64,000 nt of DNA from Pseudoalteromonas holothuriae (GTDB lineage Bacteria; Pseudomonadota; Gammaproteobacteria; Enterobacterales; Alteromonadaceae): assembly GCF_945859825.1 (NCBI RefSeq), contig NZ_CAMAPC010000010.1, positions 104,628-168,627 on the forward strand, in the 5' to 3' direction. The notes under the pieces are model-generated. The model was not told the DNA's origin. It did no database searches and saw only the letters and a program-made list of their open reading frames with translations. The position numbers were made by a program, and so were the translations under genes. This document shows positions 44,752 through 54,996 of this stretch, piece after piece (within the stretch, counting starts at the first letter, position 1; every line of letters starts with the position of its first letter).

Positions 44752-44930
44752 TAATAAACCTTATGTTACATTTTACGGCTATTTTAACCGCAGAACGTAT
44801 ATAAAAGTTATGATTAGTCGTTGAAGCACCAAATTACAGGGACCAATTTGCACTATTCAAATCGTTGCTTGAAATAACCTGTCGAACTTTAAGGTCTAGT
44901 ATACAGATTGAATATAACAGGAAGAGATTT

Positions 44931-46211
44931 ATGATGAAGCGATTTATATACGCATCTATATTGCTAATAGCTTCGGTATCCGCTTGGGTCGCAGCACAAA
45001 GTACGTCAGTTTCGCCACCAAAACAAGCCAGCTCGCATATCAAAACCATTGTGTTGGGCTCAGGGTGCTTTTGGGGGGCAGAAAAGCGCTATGAAGCAAT
45101 GCAAGGGGTATTAGATGCGGAGTCTGGCTATGCTGATGGAACTGGTTTTAAAGCCAGTTACAGAGCCATAACACAGGCGAGTCGCCGCTTTGATGAAAAT
45201 AATTATGCAGAAGTGGTAAAAGTAACCTACAACGCTAACATGCTAAGCACAGAGCAGTTACTAATGCACTATTTTGAGAGCCATGATCCAACTCAAAAAA
45301 ACCGTCAGGGTAATGATGTGGGAACCCAATACCGTTCAATTATTTTATTTAGTGAACAATCGCAGCTTGATATTGCACGTTCGGTTACAGCGCAATATCA
45401 AACATTGTTAAGTGCAGCGGGCTTTGGTGAAATTCAAACTAATATAATACCACTTAAAGCATTTTATTCGGCCGAAGAATATCATCAAAATTACTTGGCT
45501 AAGAATCCTGACGGCTATTGCCCCGACCATTCAACAGGTGTGGTGTTTAAAAAAGAGGCTAAACCAAATGCAATAAGCAATGATGCATTGCAAGCGGGAA
45601 AGCATATTATCGTAATTGACTCTCAAAATTACTGTGCATACTGTGAAAAGTTAAAAAAGACGGTGTTGAATGACTACCAAGGTAATATTGCATTGCACTT
45701 TAGGTATGCCAACCAATTACAAGGGTTAGACCTTAAAACACCGACATGGGCCACACCGACTATCATTTTCATCGAACAAGGGAAGGAAGTATTTGCGCAT
45801 CAGGGAATTATGAGTAAACCAGATTTTTATCGTGCATTAGGTGCGTTTAAACTAGGTGACACAGAAGCCTATAAAGTTGCCTTTAACAGTGCTACCGATG
45901 CACCTTTTTGTAAGCAGTATGATTTATTTAAAAACAGCGGTGAAGGTATTTTTATTGATAAGCTCAGTGGTGCGGCATTATTTGATACTAAAGATAGATT
46001 CAACTCTGGCACCGGGTGGCTGTCATTTAAACATCCTGTGGCAGGCAGCGTAACTTATCATAAAGATAATAGCGATGGTATGCGCCGCACTGAGCTGCGA
46101 TCTAAAACCAGTGGTATTCACCTTGGCCATGTATTCAAAAATGAAGGGCCCGGTGGAAGCGATCGTTATTGCATTAATGCAACCGTGCTTGATTTTATAC
46201 CTAAAAGCTAA
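44931..46211 (+). CDS. Exported MsrA-thioredoxin-MsrB fusion, methionine sulfoxide reductase
   Basis: A 426-aa protein with a signal peptide (about 1-22, ending AWVAA), an MsrA domain (about 39-207; catalytic Cys46 in GSGCFWGAE), a thioredoxin-like domain (about 222-305; Cys235-Cys238 in CAYC, cis-Pro276 in WATPT), and an MsrB domain (about 306-424; catalytic Cys414 in RYCINAT). It would repair both S and R methionine sulfoxide in the cell envelope. MsrB lacks the two zinc CxxC pairs; Cys327 in DAPFCKQ is a candidate resolving residue. Start 44931 follows AGGAAGAG. Neisserial PilB has the thioredoxin domain first, so the order here differs. Confidence 0.9.
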   Translation: MMKRFIYASILLIASVSAWVAAQSTSVSPPKQASSHIKTIVLGSGCFWGAEKRYEAMQGVLDAESGYADGTGFKASYRAITQASRRFDENNYAEVVKVTYNANMLSTEQLLMHYFESHDPTQKNRQGNDVGTQYRSIILFSEQSQLDIARSVTAQYQTLLSAAGFGEIQTNIIPLKAFYSAEEYHQNYLAKNPDGYCPDHSTGVVFKKEAKPNAISNDALQAGKHIIVIDSQNYCAYCEKLKKTVLNDYQGNIALHFRYANQLQGLDLKTPTWATPTIIFIEQGKEVFAHQGIMSKPDFYRALGAFKLGDTEAYKVAFNSATDAPFCKQYDLFKNSGEGIFIDKLSGAALFDTKDRFNSGTGWLSFKHPVAGSVTYHKDNSDGMRRTELRSKTSGIHLGHVFKNEGPGGSDRYCINATVLDFIPKS

Positions 46212-46244
46212 TGCTTAATGTTAATACCCAAACGCGGCATAAAA

Positions 46245-46268
46245 AAAACCCCTCGTGAGAGGGGTTTT
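46245..46268. terminator. Intrinsic terminator shared by msr fusion and scoB
   Basis: Perfect 10-bp stem AAAACCCCTC / GAGGGGTTTT with loop GTGA. The minus-strand side continues into eight T residues, so it is strongest for scoB. Confidence 0.85.
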
Positions 46269-46315
46269 GGGTAACTCAGCGCCATTGGCACTGGGAATGA
46301 GGTCGGTACATGGTG

Positions 46316-46975
46316 TTAGGCAAACTGCATTTGGGGAGTATCGCCATTGACGATTAGCTTACCTGCTGTTTTGCTTATAATTTCATCAACACTAACACCC
46401 GGCGCACGTTCTAGCAAATGGAATGCGCCGTCTTTTACTTCTAGCACAGCTAAGTCAGTTACGATCTTTTTAACACAATTCACACCCGTTAGTGGCAAAG
46501 TACATGCCTCTAACAGTTTTGAATCGCCGTGCTTGCTGGCGTGGGTCATAGTAACAATAATATTTTGTGCGCCGGCTACTAAATCCATTGCACCACCCAT
46601 GCCTTTTATTAACTTTTTCGGGATCATCCAAGACGCGATATTGCCTTGCTGATCAACTTCAAATGCACCTAGAACCGTCAAGTCTACATGACCACCCCGT
46701 ATCATGGCAAAACTATCTGCACTATTAAATATTGCTGCACCTGTCGCTGCTGTCACGGTTTCTTTACCCGCATTGATCATATCTGCGTCAACTTGGTCAT
46801 CAGTTGGGTACGGTCCCATACCTAATAAGCCATTTTCAGATTGCAGCATTACTTCAATACCTTCAGGTACAAAGTTAGCAACCAATGTAGGAATACCTAT
46901 TCCTAAGTTAACGTAATATCCGTCTTGTAGTTCTTGAGCTACGCGCATTGCTACTTGTTCACGTGATAAAGCCAT
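46316..46975 (-). CDS. scoB: Succinyl-CoA:3-oxoacid CoA-transferase subunit B
   Basis: A 219-aa beta subunit with the catalytic glutamate in LQSENGLLGMGPYP. It activates acetoacetate with succinyl-CoA. The ATG at 46975 has AAGGAGA at ideal spacing. It lies 10 bases downstream of scoA. Position downstream of the liu operon fits the need to activate acetoacetate from HMG-CoA lyase. Confidence 0.94.
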   Translation of the reverse strand: MALSREQVAMRVAQELQDGYYVNLGIGIPTLVANFVPEGIEVMLQSENGLLGMGPYPTDDQVDADMINAGKETVTAATGAAIFNSADSFAMIRGGHVDLTVLGAFEVDQQGNIASWMIPKKLIKGMGGAMDLVAGAQNIIVTMTHASKHGDSKLLEACTLPLTGVNCVKKIVTDLAVLEVKDGAFHLLERAPGVSVDEIISKTAGKLIVNGDTPQMQFA

Positions 46976-46985
46976 TTTATTCTCC

Positions 46986-47684
46986 TTATTTACGCGTAGT
47001 AACACGCTCAATGCGTTTTTCAAAGTCGCCTTTGATCACGCGGTTAACGTATATGCCGGGGGTATGAATTTGGCTTGGCTCTAACTCTCCTGGCTCAACA
47101 ATTTCTTCAACCTCGGCAACGGTAATTTTTCCTGCTGTTGCTGCCATAGGATTAAAGTTCATTGCGGTATGGCGAAACACCAAGTTGCCATAGCGGTCAG
47201 CCTTCCATGCTTTAATAATGGCAAATTCACCCGTGATAGATTCTTCAAGAATATAAGGGCGACCATCGAACTCTTTTACTTCTTTGCCTTCAGCTACGGG
47301 TGTACCGTAACCTGTTGCAGTATAAAACCCTGGAATACCCGCACCACCTGCGCGCATTTTCTCTGCAAGCGTACCTTGTGGTGTTAGCTCAACATCAATG
47401 ATGCCATCTAACAGTTGTTGTTCAAATAAAGCATTTTCACCAACATAAGACGCAATAATTTTTTTAATCTGACGGTCATGCAACAGCACACCTAAACCAA
47501 AATCATCAACACCACAGTTATTAGATACGACCGTTAGTTCTTTGGTTTTTTTACGCTTAATTTCGTTGATCAAGCCCTCTGGAATACCACACAATCCGAA
47601 GCCACCCGCAATGATGGTATCACCATCTTTAATTCCATCCATTGCTTCGGCGTAGCTTGTTACTACTTTATCGAAACCGGCCAT
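46986..47684 (-). CDS. scoA: Succinyl-CoA:3-oxoacid CoA-transferase subunit A
   Basis: A 232-aa alpha subunit of the same transferase. The CoA-transferase I signature is [19 protein letters not shown], followed by [18 protein letters not shown]. An acetate-type AtoDA transferase is the close alternative. It lies 121 bases after liuE on the same strand with two hairpins in the gap. Confidence 0.94.
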   Translation of the reverse strand: MAGFDKVVTSYAEAMDGIKDGDTIIAGGFGLCGIPEGLINEIKRKKTKELTVVSNNCGVDDFGLGVLLHDRQIKKIIASYVGENALFEQQLLDGIIDVELTPQGTLAEKMRAGGAGIPGFYTATGYGTPVAEGKEVKEFDGRPYILEESITGEFAIIKAWKADRYGNLVFRHTAMNFNPMAATAGKITVAEVEEIVEPGELEPSQIHTPGIYVNRVIKGDFEKRIERVTTRK

Positions 47685-47714
47685 TAGCCCACTCCTAAAG
47701 GTTGTTTATTATGT

Positions 47715-47782
47715 ATTGTGCCCAAAACGAAGTAGGGCACAATGATTGTTCGTTTTTAGTACGTTGAACTATATACAACGTA
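47715..47782 (-). other. Two stem-loops between liuE and scoA
   Basis: ATTGTGCCC / GGGCACAAT (47715-47723 with 47735-47743, 11-base loop) and TACGTTG / CAACGTA (47760-47766 with 47776-47782, 9-base loop) are both perfect. Neither has a T tract, so mRNA processing, partial termination or an operator are all possible. Confidence 0.45.
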
Positions 47783-47805
47783 TTTGGCACTGCTTTTTGC
47801 TGCAC

Positions 47806-48705
47806 CTAGCACTTCGCTTGTAAAGCCAAAGACACTTTGCTAATAGGCTGCTTATTTAATGCCTCGCAAATTGCCCAGCCAGCTTTGGCTAGTCTTTCTA
47901 AATCAATTTGGGGGTCAATGCCAAGCCCTTGCAGTAAGTAAACTACATCCTCAGTGGCAACATTTCCTGACGCGCCTTTGGCGTAAGGGCAGCCACCTAG
48001 GCCTGCAACTGCGCTATCGATGGTCGCAATACCCATTTCAAGCGCTTTACTAATATTAGCTAAGGCTTGGCCGTAGGTGTCATGAAAATGTACCGCAAGC
48101 TTGTCAGCACTGATGTGTTCGAGCAATAAGCTTAATAACGTATGTACCTTATTAGGGGTGCCAACGCCAATCGTGTCACCTAGGCTGACTTCGTAACAAC
48201 CCATAGCCAACAATTGTTTACACACATCCAATACTGCTTCTGGTTCGACCTCACCTTGATAAGGGCAGCCTAAAACACAGCTCACGTAGCCGCGCACTTT
48301 TACACCGTTTGCTTTGGCCAGTTCAACTACAGGTTTGAAGCGTTCGATACTCTCATTAATTGAGCAATTGATGTTTTTTTGAGTAAATGCTTCGCTTGCT
48401 GCGGTAAAAATTGCAAACTCTTTAATGCCTACATCAAGGGCGGCTTCGGCACCTTTTAAGTTCGGGGTCAATGCGCTAAAAGTAACATTTGGGTGTTTTG
48501 CAATGCCCTTAATTACCTCACTAGAGTCGGCCATTTGTGGCACCCACTTAGGAGAGACAAAGGCACCGGCTTCAATATCACGCAAGCCCGACTCTACCAG
48601 TGCATTAATTAAAGCGATTTTTTGCTCAGTGGTGACACTGACTTCATTTTGTAGGCCATCTCGAGCACCTACTTCGACGATTCTAACTGCACTAGGATAT
48701 GCCAT
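47806..48705 (-). CDS. liuE: Hydroxymethylglutaryl-CoA lyase
   Basis: A 299-aa DRE-TIM metallolyase that splits HMG-CoA into acetoacetate and acetyl-CoA, the last step of leucine catabolism. Motifs: VEVGARDGLQNE at the start, the metal-binding HFHDTYGQALANI, and the signature GLGGCPYAKGASGNVATEDV carrying the catalytic cysteine. Start 48705 (MAYPSAVRIVEV) is 1 base after the liuD stop. Confidence 0.95.
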   Translation of the reverse strand: MAYPSAVRIVEVGARDGLQNEVSVTTEQKIALINALVESGLRDIEAGAFVSPKWVPQMADSSEVIKGIAKHPNVTFSALTPNLKGAEAALDVGIKEFAIFTAASEAFTQKNINCSINESIERFKPVVELAKANGVKVRGYVSCVLGCPYQGEVEPEAVLDVCKQLLAMGCYEVSLGDTIGVGTPNKVHTLLSLLLEHISADKLAVHFHDTYGQALANISKALEMGIATIDSAVAGLGGCPYAKGASGNVATEDVVYLLQGLGIDPQIDLERLAKAGWAICEALNKQPISKVSLALQAKC

Positions 48706-48706
48706 A

Positions 48707-50659
48707 TTACGACTCCAAAGGCTCAACAATGGCAAGCATATCGCCATGACTGACCAATGACCCTTCAGCAAAACAGTAGCTGGTCAGGGTGCCATCAAAC
48801 GGAGCATTCAGCGTGTATTCCATTTTCATTGCTTCAATTACAACAACCGCATCACCTTTGCTTACTGGGCTGTTAAGTGCCTGTAAGTGTTTTACCACGG
48901 TGCCGTTAAGCGGCGCGGCAAGCGGTGCAGCTTCATGCTCATGGTCACTAATGTAATGTTTAGACTTAAGTTCAAAGCTATGCGCATATGCTTGATACAT
49001 CACAGTGATAGCGTGTTCTTCAACTAACACATTGGCGGTATACTTTTTACCATCGATAACTGCATTGAGCAATGTTCCATCTAAAGTGGCGCTTAACTCG
49101 ATGGTTGCATCATTTTGCGTAACATTAATGGTGTGAGCGTTTAACGTTGCGTGAATTGGTGCATCAACAAAAGGCACAATAACCTTTGCAACTTGGTTTA
49201 ACCTAAAACCAAGCGTACTTTGCCAAGCTGTATTGTTTGTTTTTGGTTGTGCATGTTTTATAAAAGCAGCCAGTGCAAGCAGTTGCAATTGAGCTTCGGG
49301 GATTGGTTGCTGCGTTAACGTTTGCGTTTGGCTATCAATAAAGTGCGTATCAGGGGCGCCTGCCATAAAAGTAGGGTGGCCGGCTAAATAATGTAAAAAT
49401 GCAACGTTACTCTTCACACCCGCTAAATGTACTTCTTCTAGGGCGTGGTGTAGTTTTAATAGCGCGGTTTGTCTGTCTGGTCCGTGTACAATCAGTTTGG
49501 CTATCATTGGATCGTAGAACGAGCTTATTTCAGCACCTGATTGTACGCCAGTATCAATACGCACGCCTTCACTTTCTTGCGGGAACGATAAGTGCGTTAG
49601 CTCACCAGAGAACGGCATAAAGTTTTCACGAGGGTCTTCTGCATAAATACGTGCCTCGAAGCTATGCCCCGTTAAGTTGATGTCTGCTTGTGTCAATGGC
49701 AGTGGCAGGTTGTTAGCAACACGAATTTGCCATTCAACTAAATCAAGGCCAGTCACCATTTCTGTTACTGGGTGCTCTACCTGTAGGCGAGTATTCATTT
49801 CCATGAAGAAGAACTCATCACCACATAGTAAAAATTCCACGGTCCCAGCGCCCCGATAATTAATTGCTTGTGCACAACGTACTGCCGCTTCACCCATCTC
49901 TTTGCGCAGCGCATCCGATAAACCGGGGGCTGGAGCTTCTTCAATGACTTTTTGGTGGCGGCGTTGTAGTGAACAGTCGCGGTCGCCTAAATAGACACAG
50001 TTACCGTGGCTGTCTGCAAACACTTGTACTTCAACGTGGCGAGGGGTATCTACATAACGCTCTAAAAGTACTAAATCGTTACCAAAGCCTGCTAATGCTT
50101 CACGTTTTGCACCATCAAGTAACGCTAAAAACTCTTTGCTTTCGCGTACTACCCGCATGCCTTTGCCACCGCCGCCAAAGGCCGCTTTAATCAGTACTGG
50201 GAAACCAATTTTTTCAGCTTCTGAGGCTAAAAAGTCGCTGTCTTGCTTTTGGCCATAGTAACCTGGTACCAGTGGCACATTTGCCTGTGCCATAATTTCT
50301 TTGGCGCGAGTTTTTGAACCCATGGCTTCAATTGAGCTGGCAAGCGGACCAATGAAAGCAATACCAGCTTGCTCACATGCATTGGCAAATTGGTCGTTTT
50401 CAGATAAAAAGCCATAGCCCGGGTGAACACAATCAGCGCCAGAGAGCTTGGCGACTTGCAATATTTTGTCTGCAACTAAATAAGAGTCTTTACTCGGTGC
50501 TGGACCAATATGATAGGCTTCGTCGGCTTGTTTTACATGTAACGCATTGGCATCAGCGTCTGAGTACACAGCGACGGTTTTTAAGCCTAAGCGCTTAGCG
50601 GTTTTCATAACGCGGCAGGCAATTTCACCACGGTTTGCAATGAGGATTTTTTTTAACAT
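48707..50659 (-). CDS. liuD: Methylcrotonyl-CoA carboxylase biotin-containing (alpha) subunit
   Basis: A 650-aa subunit: biotin carboxylase (about 1-450; ILIANRGEIACRV, ATP-grasp AAFGGGGKGMRVV), a linker (about 450-575), and a C-terminal biotinyl domain with the attachment lysine in IEAMKMEYTL. It carboxylates methylcrotonyl-CoA with LiuB. Start 50659 follows AAGGA. It lies 10 bases downstream of liuC. A geranyl-CoA or acetyl-CoA carboxylase identity is made unlikely by the operon. Confidence 0.95.
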   Translation of the reverse strand: MLKKILIANRGEIACRVMKTAKRLGLKTVAVYSDADANALHVKQADEAYHIGPAPSKDSYLVADKILQVAKLSGADCVHPGYGFLSENDQFANACEQAGIAFIGPLASSIEAMGSKTRAKEIMAQANVPLVPGYYGQKQDSDFLASEAEKIGFPVLIKAAFGGGGKGMRVVRESKEFLALLDGAKREALAGFGNDLVLLERYVDTPRHVEVQVFADSHGNCVYLGDRDCSLQRRHQKVIEEAPAPGLSDALRKEMGEAAVRCAQAINYRGAGTVEFLLCGDEFFFMEMNTRLQVEHPVTEMVTGLDLVEWQIRVANNLPLPLTQADINLTGHSFEARIYAEDPRENFMPFSGELTHLSFPQESEGVRIDTGVQSGAEISSFYDPMIAKLIVHGPDRQTALLKLHHALEEVHLAGVKSNVAFLHYLAGHPTFMAGAPDTHFIDSQTQTLTQQPIPEAQLQLLALAAFIKHAQPKTNNTAWQSTLGFRLNQVAKVIVPFVDAPIHATLNAHTINVTQNDATIELSATLDGTLLNAVIDGKKYTANVLVEEHAITVMYQAYAHSFELKSKHYISDHEHEAAPLAAPLNGTVVKHLQALNSPVSKGDAVVVIEAMKMEYTLNAPFDGTLTSYCFAEGSLVSHGDMLAIVEPLES

Positions 50660-50669
50660 GTTTGATCCT

Positions 50670-51452
50670 TTACTGTTTTGCCGCGTTTTGCCAACTTGGC
50701 GCACGCTTTTCAAAGAAAGCGCTTAAGCCTTCTTGACCTTCTGGGCTAACACGAATTTGTGCAATGCGTGAAGCAGTATGCGCAATTAATGGCTCATCTA
50801 TCTCTTTATTAGCAACCTCATTGATTAAAGCTTTTGCTGATTGCACGGCTTTAGGGCCGTTATTGAGCAATGTATCAATAAAGTATTGTTCGCTTTTTGC
50901 AAGGTCATCGCTAATATCATGAATTAGTCCAAGTGCCAGTGCTTGCTGTGCTTTAAATACTTCAGCGGTTAAAAAATACCGACGAGCCTGTCGTTCACCA
51001 ATGGCTTTGATCACATACGGGCTAATTACTGCAGGTATTAACCCAAGTTTTACTTCACTTAAACAGAACTTAGCGTCGGGGGTGGCCACAGCGATGTCAC
51101 AACAAGCAATTAAACCAAGCGCTCCACCAAAAGCAGCGCCTTGCACTAAGCACAAGGTAGGGTGCGGAGACGTTGCCAATACCGACATCAATTTGGCAAG
51201 TTGTGCAGAGTCCGCAACATTCTCTTCAAAGTTGTTGTTAGCCATTGACTTCATCCAACCTAAATCTGCACCTGCAGAGAAGTGTTTGCCCTGTGTTTTG
51301 AATATCAGAGCACGAATATCTAAGCTGTTTGCATGTTCAATGCATTGGATCAACTCGTTAATGACCGAATCGTCAAAGGCATTATGTTTTTCGGGACGAC
51401 TTAACTCTAAAATCGCCACTTTTGTTTTTGTTATCGTTAAAGTGACTGACAT
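50670..51452 (-). CDS. liuC: Methylglutaconyl-CoA hydratase
   Basis: A 260-aa crotonase-fold hydratase with oxyanion-hole stretches KHFSAGADLGWMKSM and VQGAAFGGALGLIACCDIA and the SEVKLGLIPAVISPYV block. It makes HMG-CoA from 3-methylglutaconyl-CoA. It lies between liuB and liuD, 10-12 bases from each. Confidence 0.93.
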   Translation of the reverse strand: MSVTLTITKTKVAILELSRPEKHNAFDDSVINELIQCIEHANSLDIRALIFKTQGKHFSAGADLGWMKSMANNNFEENVADSAQLAKLMSVLATSPHPTLCLVQGAAFGGALGLIACCDIAVATPDAKFCLSEVKLGLIPAVISPYVIKAIGERQARRYFLTAEVFKAQQALALGLIHDISDDLAKSEQYFIDTLLNNGPKAVQSAKALINEVANKEIDEPLIAHTASRIAQIRVSPEGQEGLSAFFEKRAPSWQNAAKQ

Positions 51453-51464
51453 AGCCTGCTCCTG

Positions 51465-53072
51465 TTACATTCTGAAAATGCCAAATTTTGACTCTTTACT
51501 TGGTGCATTGGCTGCTGCTTCAAGTGCTAACCCTAACACGGTGCGAGTATCGGCAGGGTCTATAATGCCGTCATCCCACAAACGCGCGCTGGCATAGTAG
51601 GGGTGACCTTGCTTTTCGTACTGCTCAACAATTGGTTTTTTGAACTTGGCAACTTCTTCGTTGTTCATACTCTGGCCTTTACGTGCTAAACCATCTTGAC
51701 GTACTTGCGTTAACACGCCCGCTGCTTGCTCGCCACCCATCACTGAAATTCGGGCATTTGGCCACATCCACATCATAGTCGGTTCATAAGCGCGACCACA
51801 CATACCATAGTTACCTGCGCCGTAAGAGCCACCAATCAATACTGTGAATTTAGGTACATCTGCACAAGAAACCGCAGTTACCATTTTAGCACCATGCTTA
51901 GCAATACCTTCGGCTTCGTATTTTTGACCGACCATAAAGCCTGTGATGTTTTGCAAAAATAGCAGTGGAATGTCGCGTTGAGCGCACAGTTGAATAAAGT
52001 GTGCGCCTTTTTGTGCAGACTCAGAGAACAAAATACCGTTATTTGCCACTATGCCCACAGGATGACCATAAATCTCAGCAAAACCTGTCACTAATGTATC
52101 GCCAAAGTAGCGCTTAAACTCATCAAATTGAGAATCATCAACGATACGTGCAATCACTTCACGTACATCAAATGGCTTCTTCAAATCGGTGCCGACAATA
52201 CCGTACACTTCACGAATGTCGTAACGCGGTGGCTTTACATCTTTTAATATCGGGCGAGTGGGGCGTTGATGGTTAATGCGCGCAATACATTGACGAGCGA
52301 TTGACAGTGCATGTTCATCATTTTCAGCATAGTGATCTGCTACACCTGATGTTTTACAGTGCACATCAGCACCGCCCAAATCTTCTGCACTTACTTCTTC
52401 ACCTGTTGCTGCTTTAACCAGAGGTGGACCTGCTAAAAAGATAGTACCTTGCTCTTTTACAATAATACTTTCATCGGCCATTGCAGGAACATAGGCACCA
52501 CCTGCAGTACACAAACCCATTACTACTGCAATTTGTGGAATACCTTTGGCTGACATACGTGCTTGGTTATAAAAAATTCGCCCAAAATGCAGTTTATCTG
52601 GAAATACTTCGTCTTGCTCAGGCAAATTTGCGCCACCAGAGTCGACCAAATAAATACATGGGAGGTGACAGCGTTCAGCAATTTCTTGCGCGCGTAAATG
52701 TTTTTTAACAGTAAGCGGAAAGTAAGTACCGCCCTTGACGGTGGCATCGTTGCCAACAATCATACATTCAATGCCTTGCACGCGACCAATACCTGCCACA
52801 ACACCTGCACAAGGTATGTCTTGTTCATACACGCCAAATGCAGCAAATTGAGAGATTTCTAAAAAGGGCGAGCCTTCATCGAGTAGGGTATTAATACGGT
52901 CACGGACGAATAATTTTCCACGGCTTTGATGACGAGCGATGAGTGCTTCACCGCCACCTTGAGATAATGTAGCGACTTTGTCGTTTAAATCAGCAACCAG
53001 CGATGCCATGGCATCACTGTTTGCTTTAAACTGACTGTCGTGAGGGTTAACTGAAGAGTTAAGTACAGTCAT
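51465..53072 (-). CDS. liuB: Methylcrotonyl-CoA carboxylase carboxyltransferase (beta) subunit
   Basis: A 535-aa carboxyltransferase of the crotonase superfamily with acyl-CoA motif [19 protein letters not shown] and carboxybiotin motif [19 protein letters not shown]. The C-terminal [18 protein letters not shown] is diagnostic of the MCC/PCC type. It follows liuA by 11 bases. Confidence 0.95.
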   Translation of the reverse strand: MTVLNSSVNPHDSQFKANSDAMASLVADLNDKVATLSQGGGEALIARHQSRGKLFVRDRINTLLDEGSPFLEISQFAAFGVYEQDIPCAGVVAGIGRVQGIECMIVGNDATVKGGTYFPLTVKKHLRAQEIAERCHLPCIYLVDSGGANLPEQDEVFPDKLHFGRIFYNQARMSAKGIPQIAVVMGLCTAGGAYVPAMADESIIVKEQGTIFLAGPPLVKAATGEEVSAEDLGGADVHCKTSGVADHYAENDEHALSIARQCIARINHQRPTRPILKDVKPPRYDIREVYGIVGTDLKKPFDVREVIARIVDDSQFDEFKRYFGDTLVTGFAEIYGHPVGIVANNGILFSESAQKGAHFIQLCAQRDIPLLFLQNITGFMVGQKYEAEGIAKHGAKMVTAVSCADVPKFTVLIGGSYGAGNYGMCGRAYEPTMMWMWPNARISVMGGEQAAGVLTQVRQDGLARKGQSMNNEEVAKFKKPIVEQYEKQGHPYYASARLWDDGIIDPADTRTVLGLALEAAANAPSKESKFGIFRM

Positions 53073-53083
53073 GAGATAATTCC

Positions 53084-54259
53084 TTAGCGGCTTTCTGTGA
53101 AAAGCTCTCGGCCAATGAGCATTCGGCGGATTTCTGAAGTTCCCGCGCCAATTTCGTATAATTTTGCATCACGCAATAGGCGGCCAGTTGCATATTCGTT
53201 GATATAACCGTTACCCCCTAAAATTTGTATGGCATCAAGCGCCATTTTAGTGGCAAGTTCTGCTGCATATAAAATTGCCCCTGCAGCGTCTTTACGAGTC
53301 GTTTCACCACGGTCGCATGCTTTAGCAACTGTGTATACGTATGAGCGAGCGGCATTCATTTGTGTATACATATCAGCAACTTTGCCTTGAATAAGCTGGA
53401 ACTCGCCAATTGACTTGTTAAACTGCTTCCGTTCATGAATATAAGGCACAACAATATCCATACATGCTTGCATGATACCAAGCGGGCCAGCAGCTAATAC
53501 AACACGCTCATAATCTAAACCGCTCATGAGCACTTTAACGCCTTCATTTAGGTTACCCAGTATGTTTTCTTCGGGTACTTCACAATCTTCAAATACCAAT
53601 TCACAGGTGTTTGAACCGCGCATACCCAGCTTGTCTAGTTTTTGTGCTGTTGAAAAACCAGGAAAGTCTTTTTCAACTAAAAATGCGGTGATCCCTTTAG
53701 AGCCAGCATCTAAGTCTGTTTTGGCGTAAATAACTAATACATCAGCGTCAGGACCATTGGTGATCCACATTTTATTGCCATTTAAAATGTACTTATCGCC
53801 TTTTTTCTCGGCTTTAAGTTTCATTGATACCACGTCTGAGCCTGCATTAGGCTCACTCATAGCTAAGGCGCCAATGTGCTCACCGCTAATTAGCTTAGGA
53901 AGGTATTTGCGTCTTTGTGCGTCGTTACCATTGCGATTAATTTGGTTAACACACAAGTTGGAGTGTGCACCGTAACTCAAACCAATAGAAGCACTGGCAC
54001 GGCTAATCTCTTCCATGGCAATAACGTGTTCCAAATAGCCCATACCTGCACCGCCAAACTCTTCAGGTACGGTAATGCCTAGCACACCCATGTCGCCAAA
54101 TTGTGGCCATAATTGATTTGGGAAGTTATTGTCTAGATCTGTTTTTTCGGCAATTGGCGCAATTTCTGCACTAGCAAAGCTATTAACATGATCACGGATC
54201 ATGTCAGCAGTTTCACCTAAGCCAAAGTTCATTTCTTTATATAAAGATACGGTGCTCAT
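53084..54259 (-). CDS. liuA: Isovaleryl-CoA dehydrogenase
   Basis: A 391-aa acyl-CoA dehydrogenase. Its catalytic base is expected in [10 protein letters not shown], the position used by isovaleryl-CoA dehydrogenases, while the usual C-terminal Glu is replaced ([13 protein letters not shown]). This separates it from the short-chain enzyme ivdC in the same window. FAD-binding [15 protein letters not shown] and [17 protein letters not shown] are intact. Start 54259 lies 8 bases after AGGA. It is the first structural gene after liuR. Confidence 0.95.
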   Translation of the reverse strand: MSTVSLYKEMNFGLGETADMIRDHVNSFASAEIAPIAEKTDLDNNFPNQLWPQFGDMGVLGITVPEEFGGAGMGYLEHVIAMEEISRASASIGLSYGAHSNLCVNQINRNGNDAQRRKYLPKLISGEHIGALAMSEPNAGSDVVSMKLKAEKKGDKYILNGNKMWITNGPDADVLVIYAKTDLDAGSKGITAFLVEKDFPGFSTAQKLDKLGMRGSNTCELVFEDCEVPEENILGNLNEGVKVLMSGLDYERVVLAAGPLGIMQACMDIVVPYIHERKQFNKSIGEFQLIQGKVADMYTQMNAARSYVYTVAKACDRGETTRKDAAGAILYAAELATKMALDAIQILGGNGYINEYATGRLLRDAKLYEIGAGTSEIRRMLIGRELFTESR

Positions 54260-54279
54260 AATAGTCATCCTGTGAGAGA

Positions 54280-54675
54280 TTATTCTTCTAAATTTTTTAA
54301 GGTGTCGCGGCAACGGCGCTCGGCGGTAACCAGCTCCATCAACACAACTTTAATGTCGTCCATTTGCTGACTTAAATCAGCTTTTTTCTCTTCAATAAGT
54401 TGCAGCATGGTTGAAAGCTGTTTGGCGCTGGATTTGTCGGCATCATACAACTCAAATAAGCGGCCAGTCTCAGCCAATGTAAAGCCCAAACGCTTGCCTC
54501 TTAAAATCAACTTTAGGCGCACTTTGTCGCGCTTAGAGTAAACACGGGTTTGACCGTGACGTTCGGGAGATAGCAAGCCCTGATCTTCATAAAAGCGTAT
54601 ACTTCGCGTTGTAATATCAAACTCTTTCGCTAAGTCGCTGATCGAATAGGTTTCTTCGTTTTGGTTATCTTGCAT
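54280..54675 (-). CDS. liuR: MerR-family regulator LiuR
   Basis: A 131-aa MerR-type regulator: winged HTH (about 9-76, [20 protein letters not shown]), then a long coiled-coil dimerisation helix (about 80-125) and a short tail with one cysteine. LiuR controls leucine and isoleucine/valine degradation genes in many gammaproteobacteria. It leads the liuABCDE operon, 20 bases before liuA, and dyads matching its known style of operator lie just upstream. Confidence 0.92.
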   Translation of the reverse strand: MQDNQNEETYSISDLAKEFDITTRSIRFYEDQGLLSPERHGQTRVYSKRDKVRLKLILRGKRLGFTLAETGRLFELYDADKSSAKQLSTMLQLIEEKKADLSQQMDDIKVVLMELVTAERRCRDTLKNLEE

Positions 54676-54996
54676 GGTAATTTACACGTTGACTTCAATA
54701 CTGATTAGACCAATATAAGTGAAGTTTACGTAAAGGTAAAGTTATGCGTGAAAATCATACTTTAGTAGTAGTGGGGTGGCATGTGGGTTATATCACAAAA
54801 AACAACCCTGAAACATAGAAGCTACGGCGTTTGGAAAGCAAAGTGTGCAACTAATGTTTACAAATTCAACGAACGCAGTTTGCTTGATTTTAGATTTACG
54901 TTGGCGTAAACGTAAATATTATGTATGCTCAAATTAATGAACAAATCGTTTAAGCAGGGTGCCATATTTTCTGGTATCTGTGAATAGGAGTTTAAA
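54676..54996. promoter_or_regulatory. Divergent liuR/ivdA control region with two LiuR-like dyads
   Basis: Site 1 (54725-54740) is TTTACG-TAAA-GGTAAA, 50 bases upstream of liuR, with one mismatch. Site 2 (54895-54910) is TTTACG-TTGG-CGTAAA, perfect 6-4-6, with an extra CGTAAA directly after it (54911-54916); it lies about 87 bases upstream of ivdA. Each sits at a plausible promoter position for one of the two operons. Confidence 0.75.
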
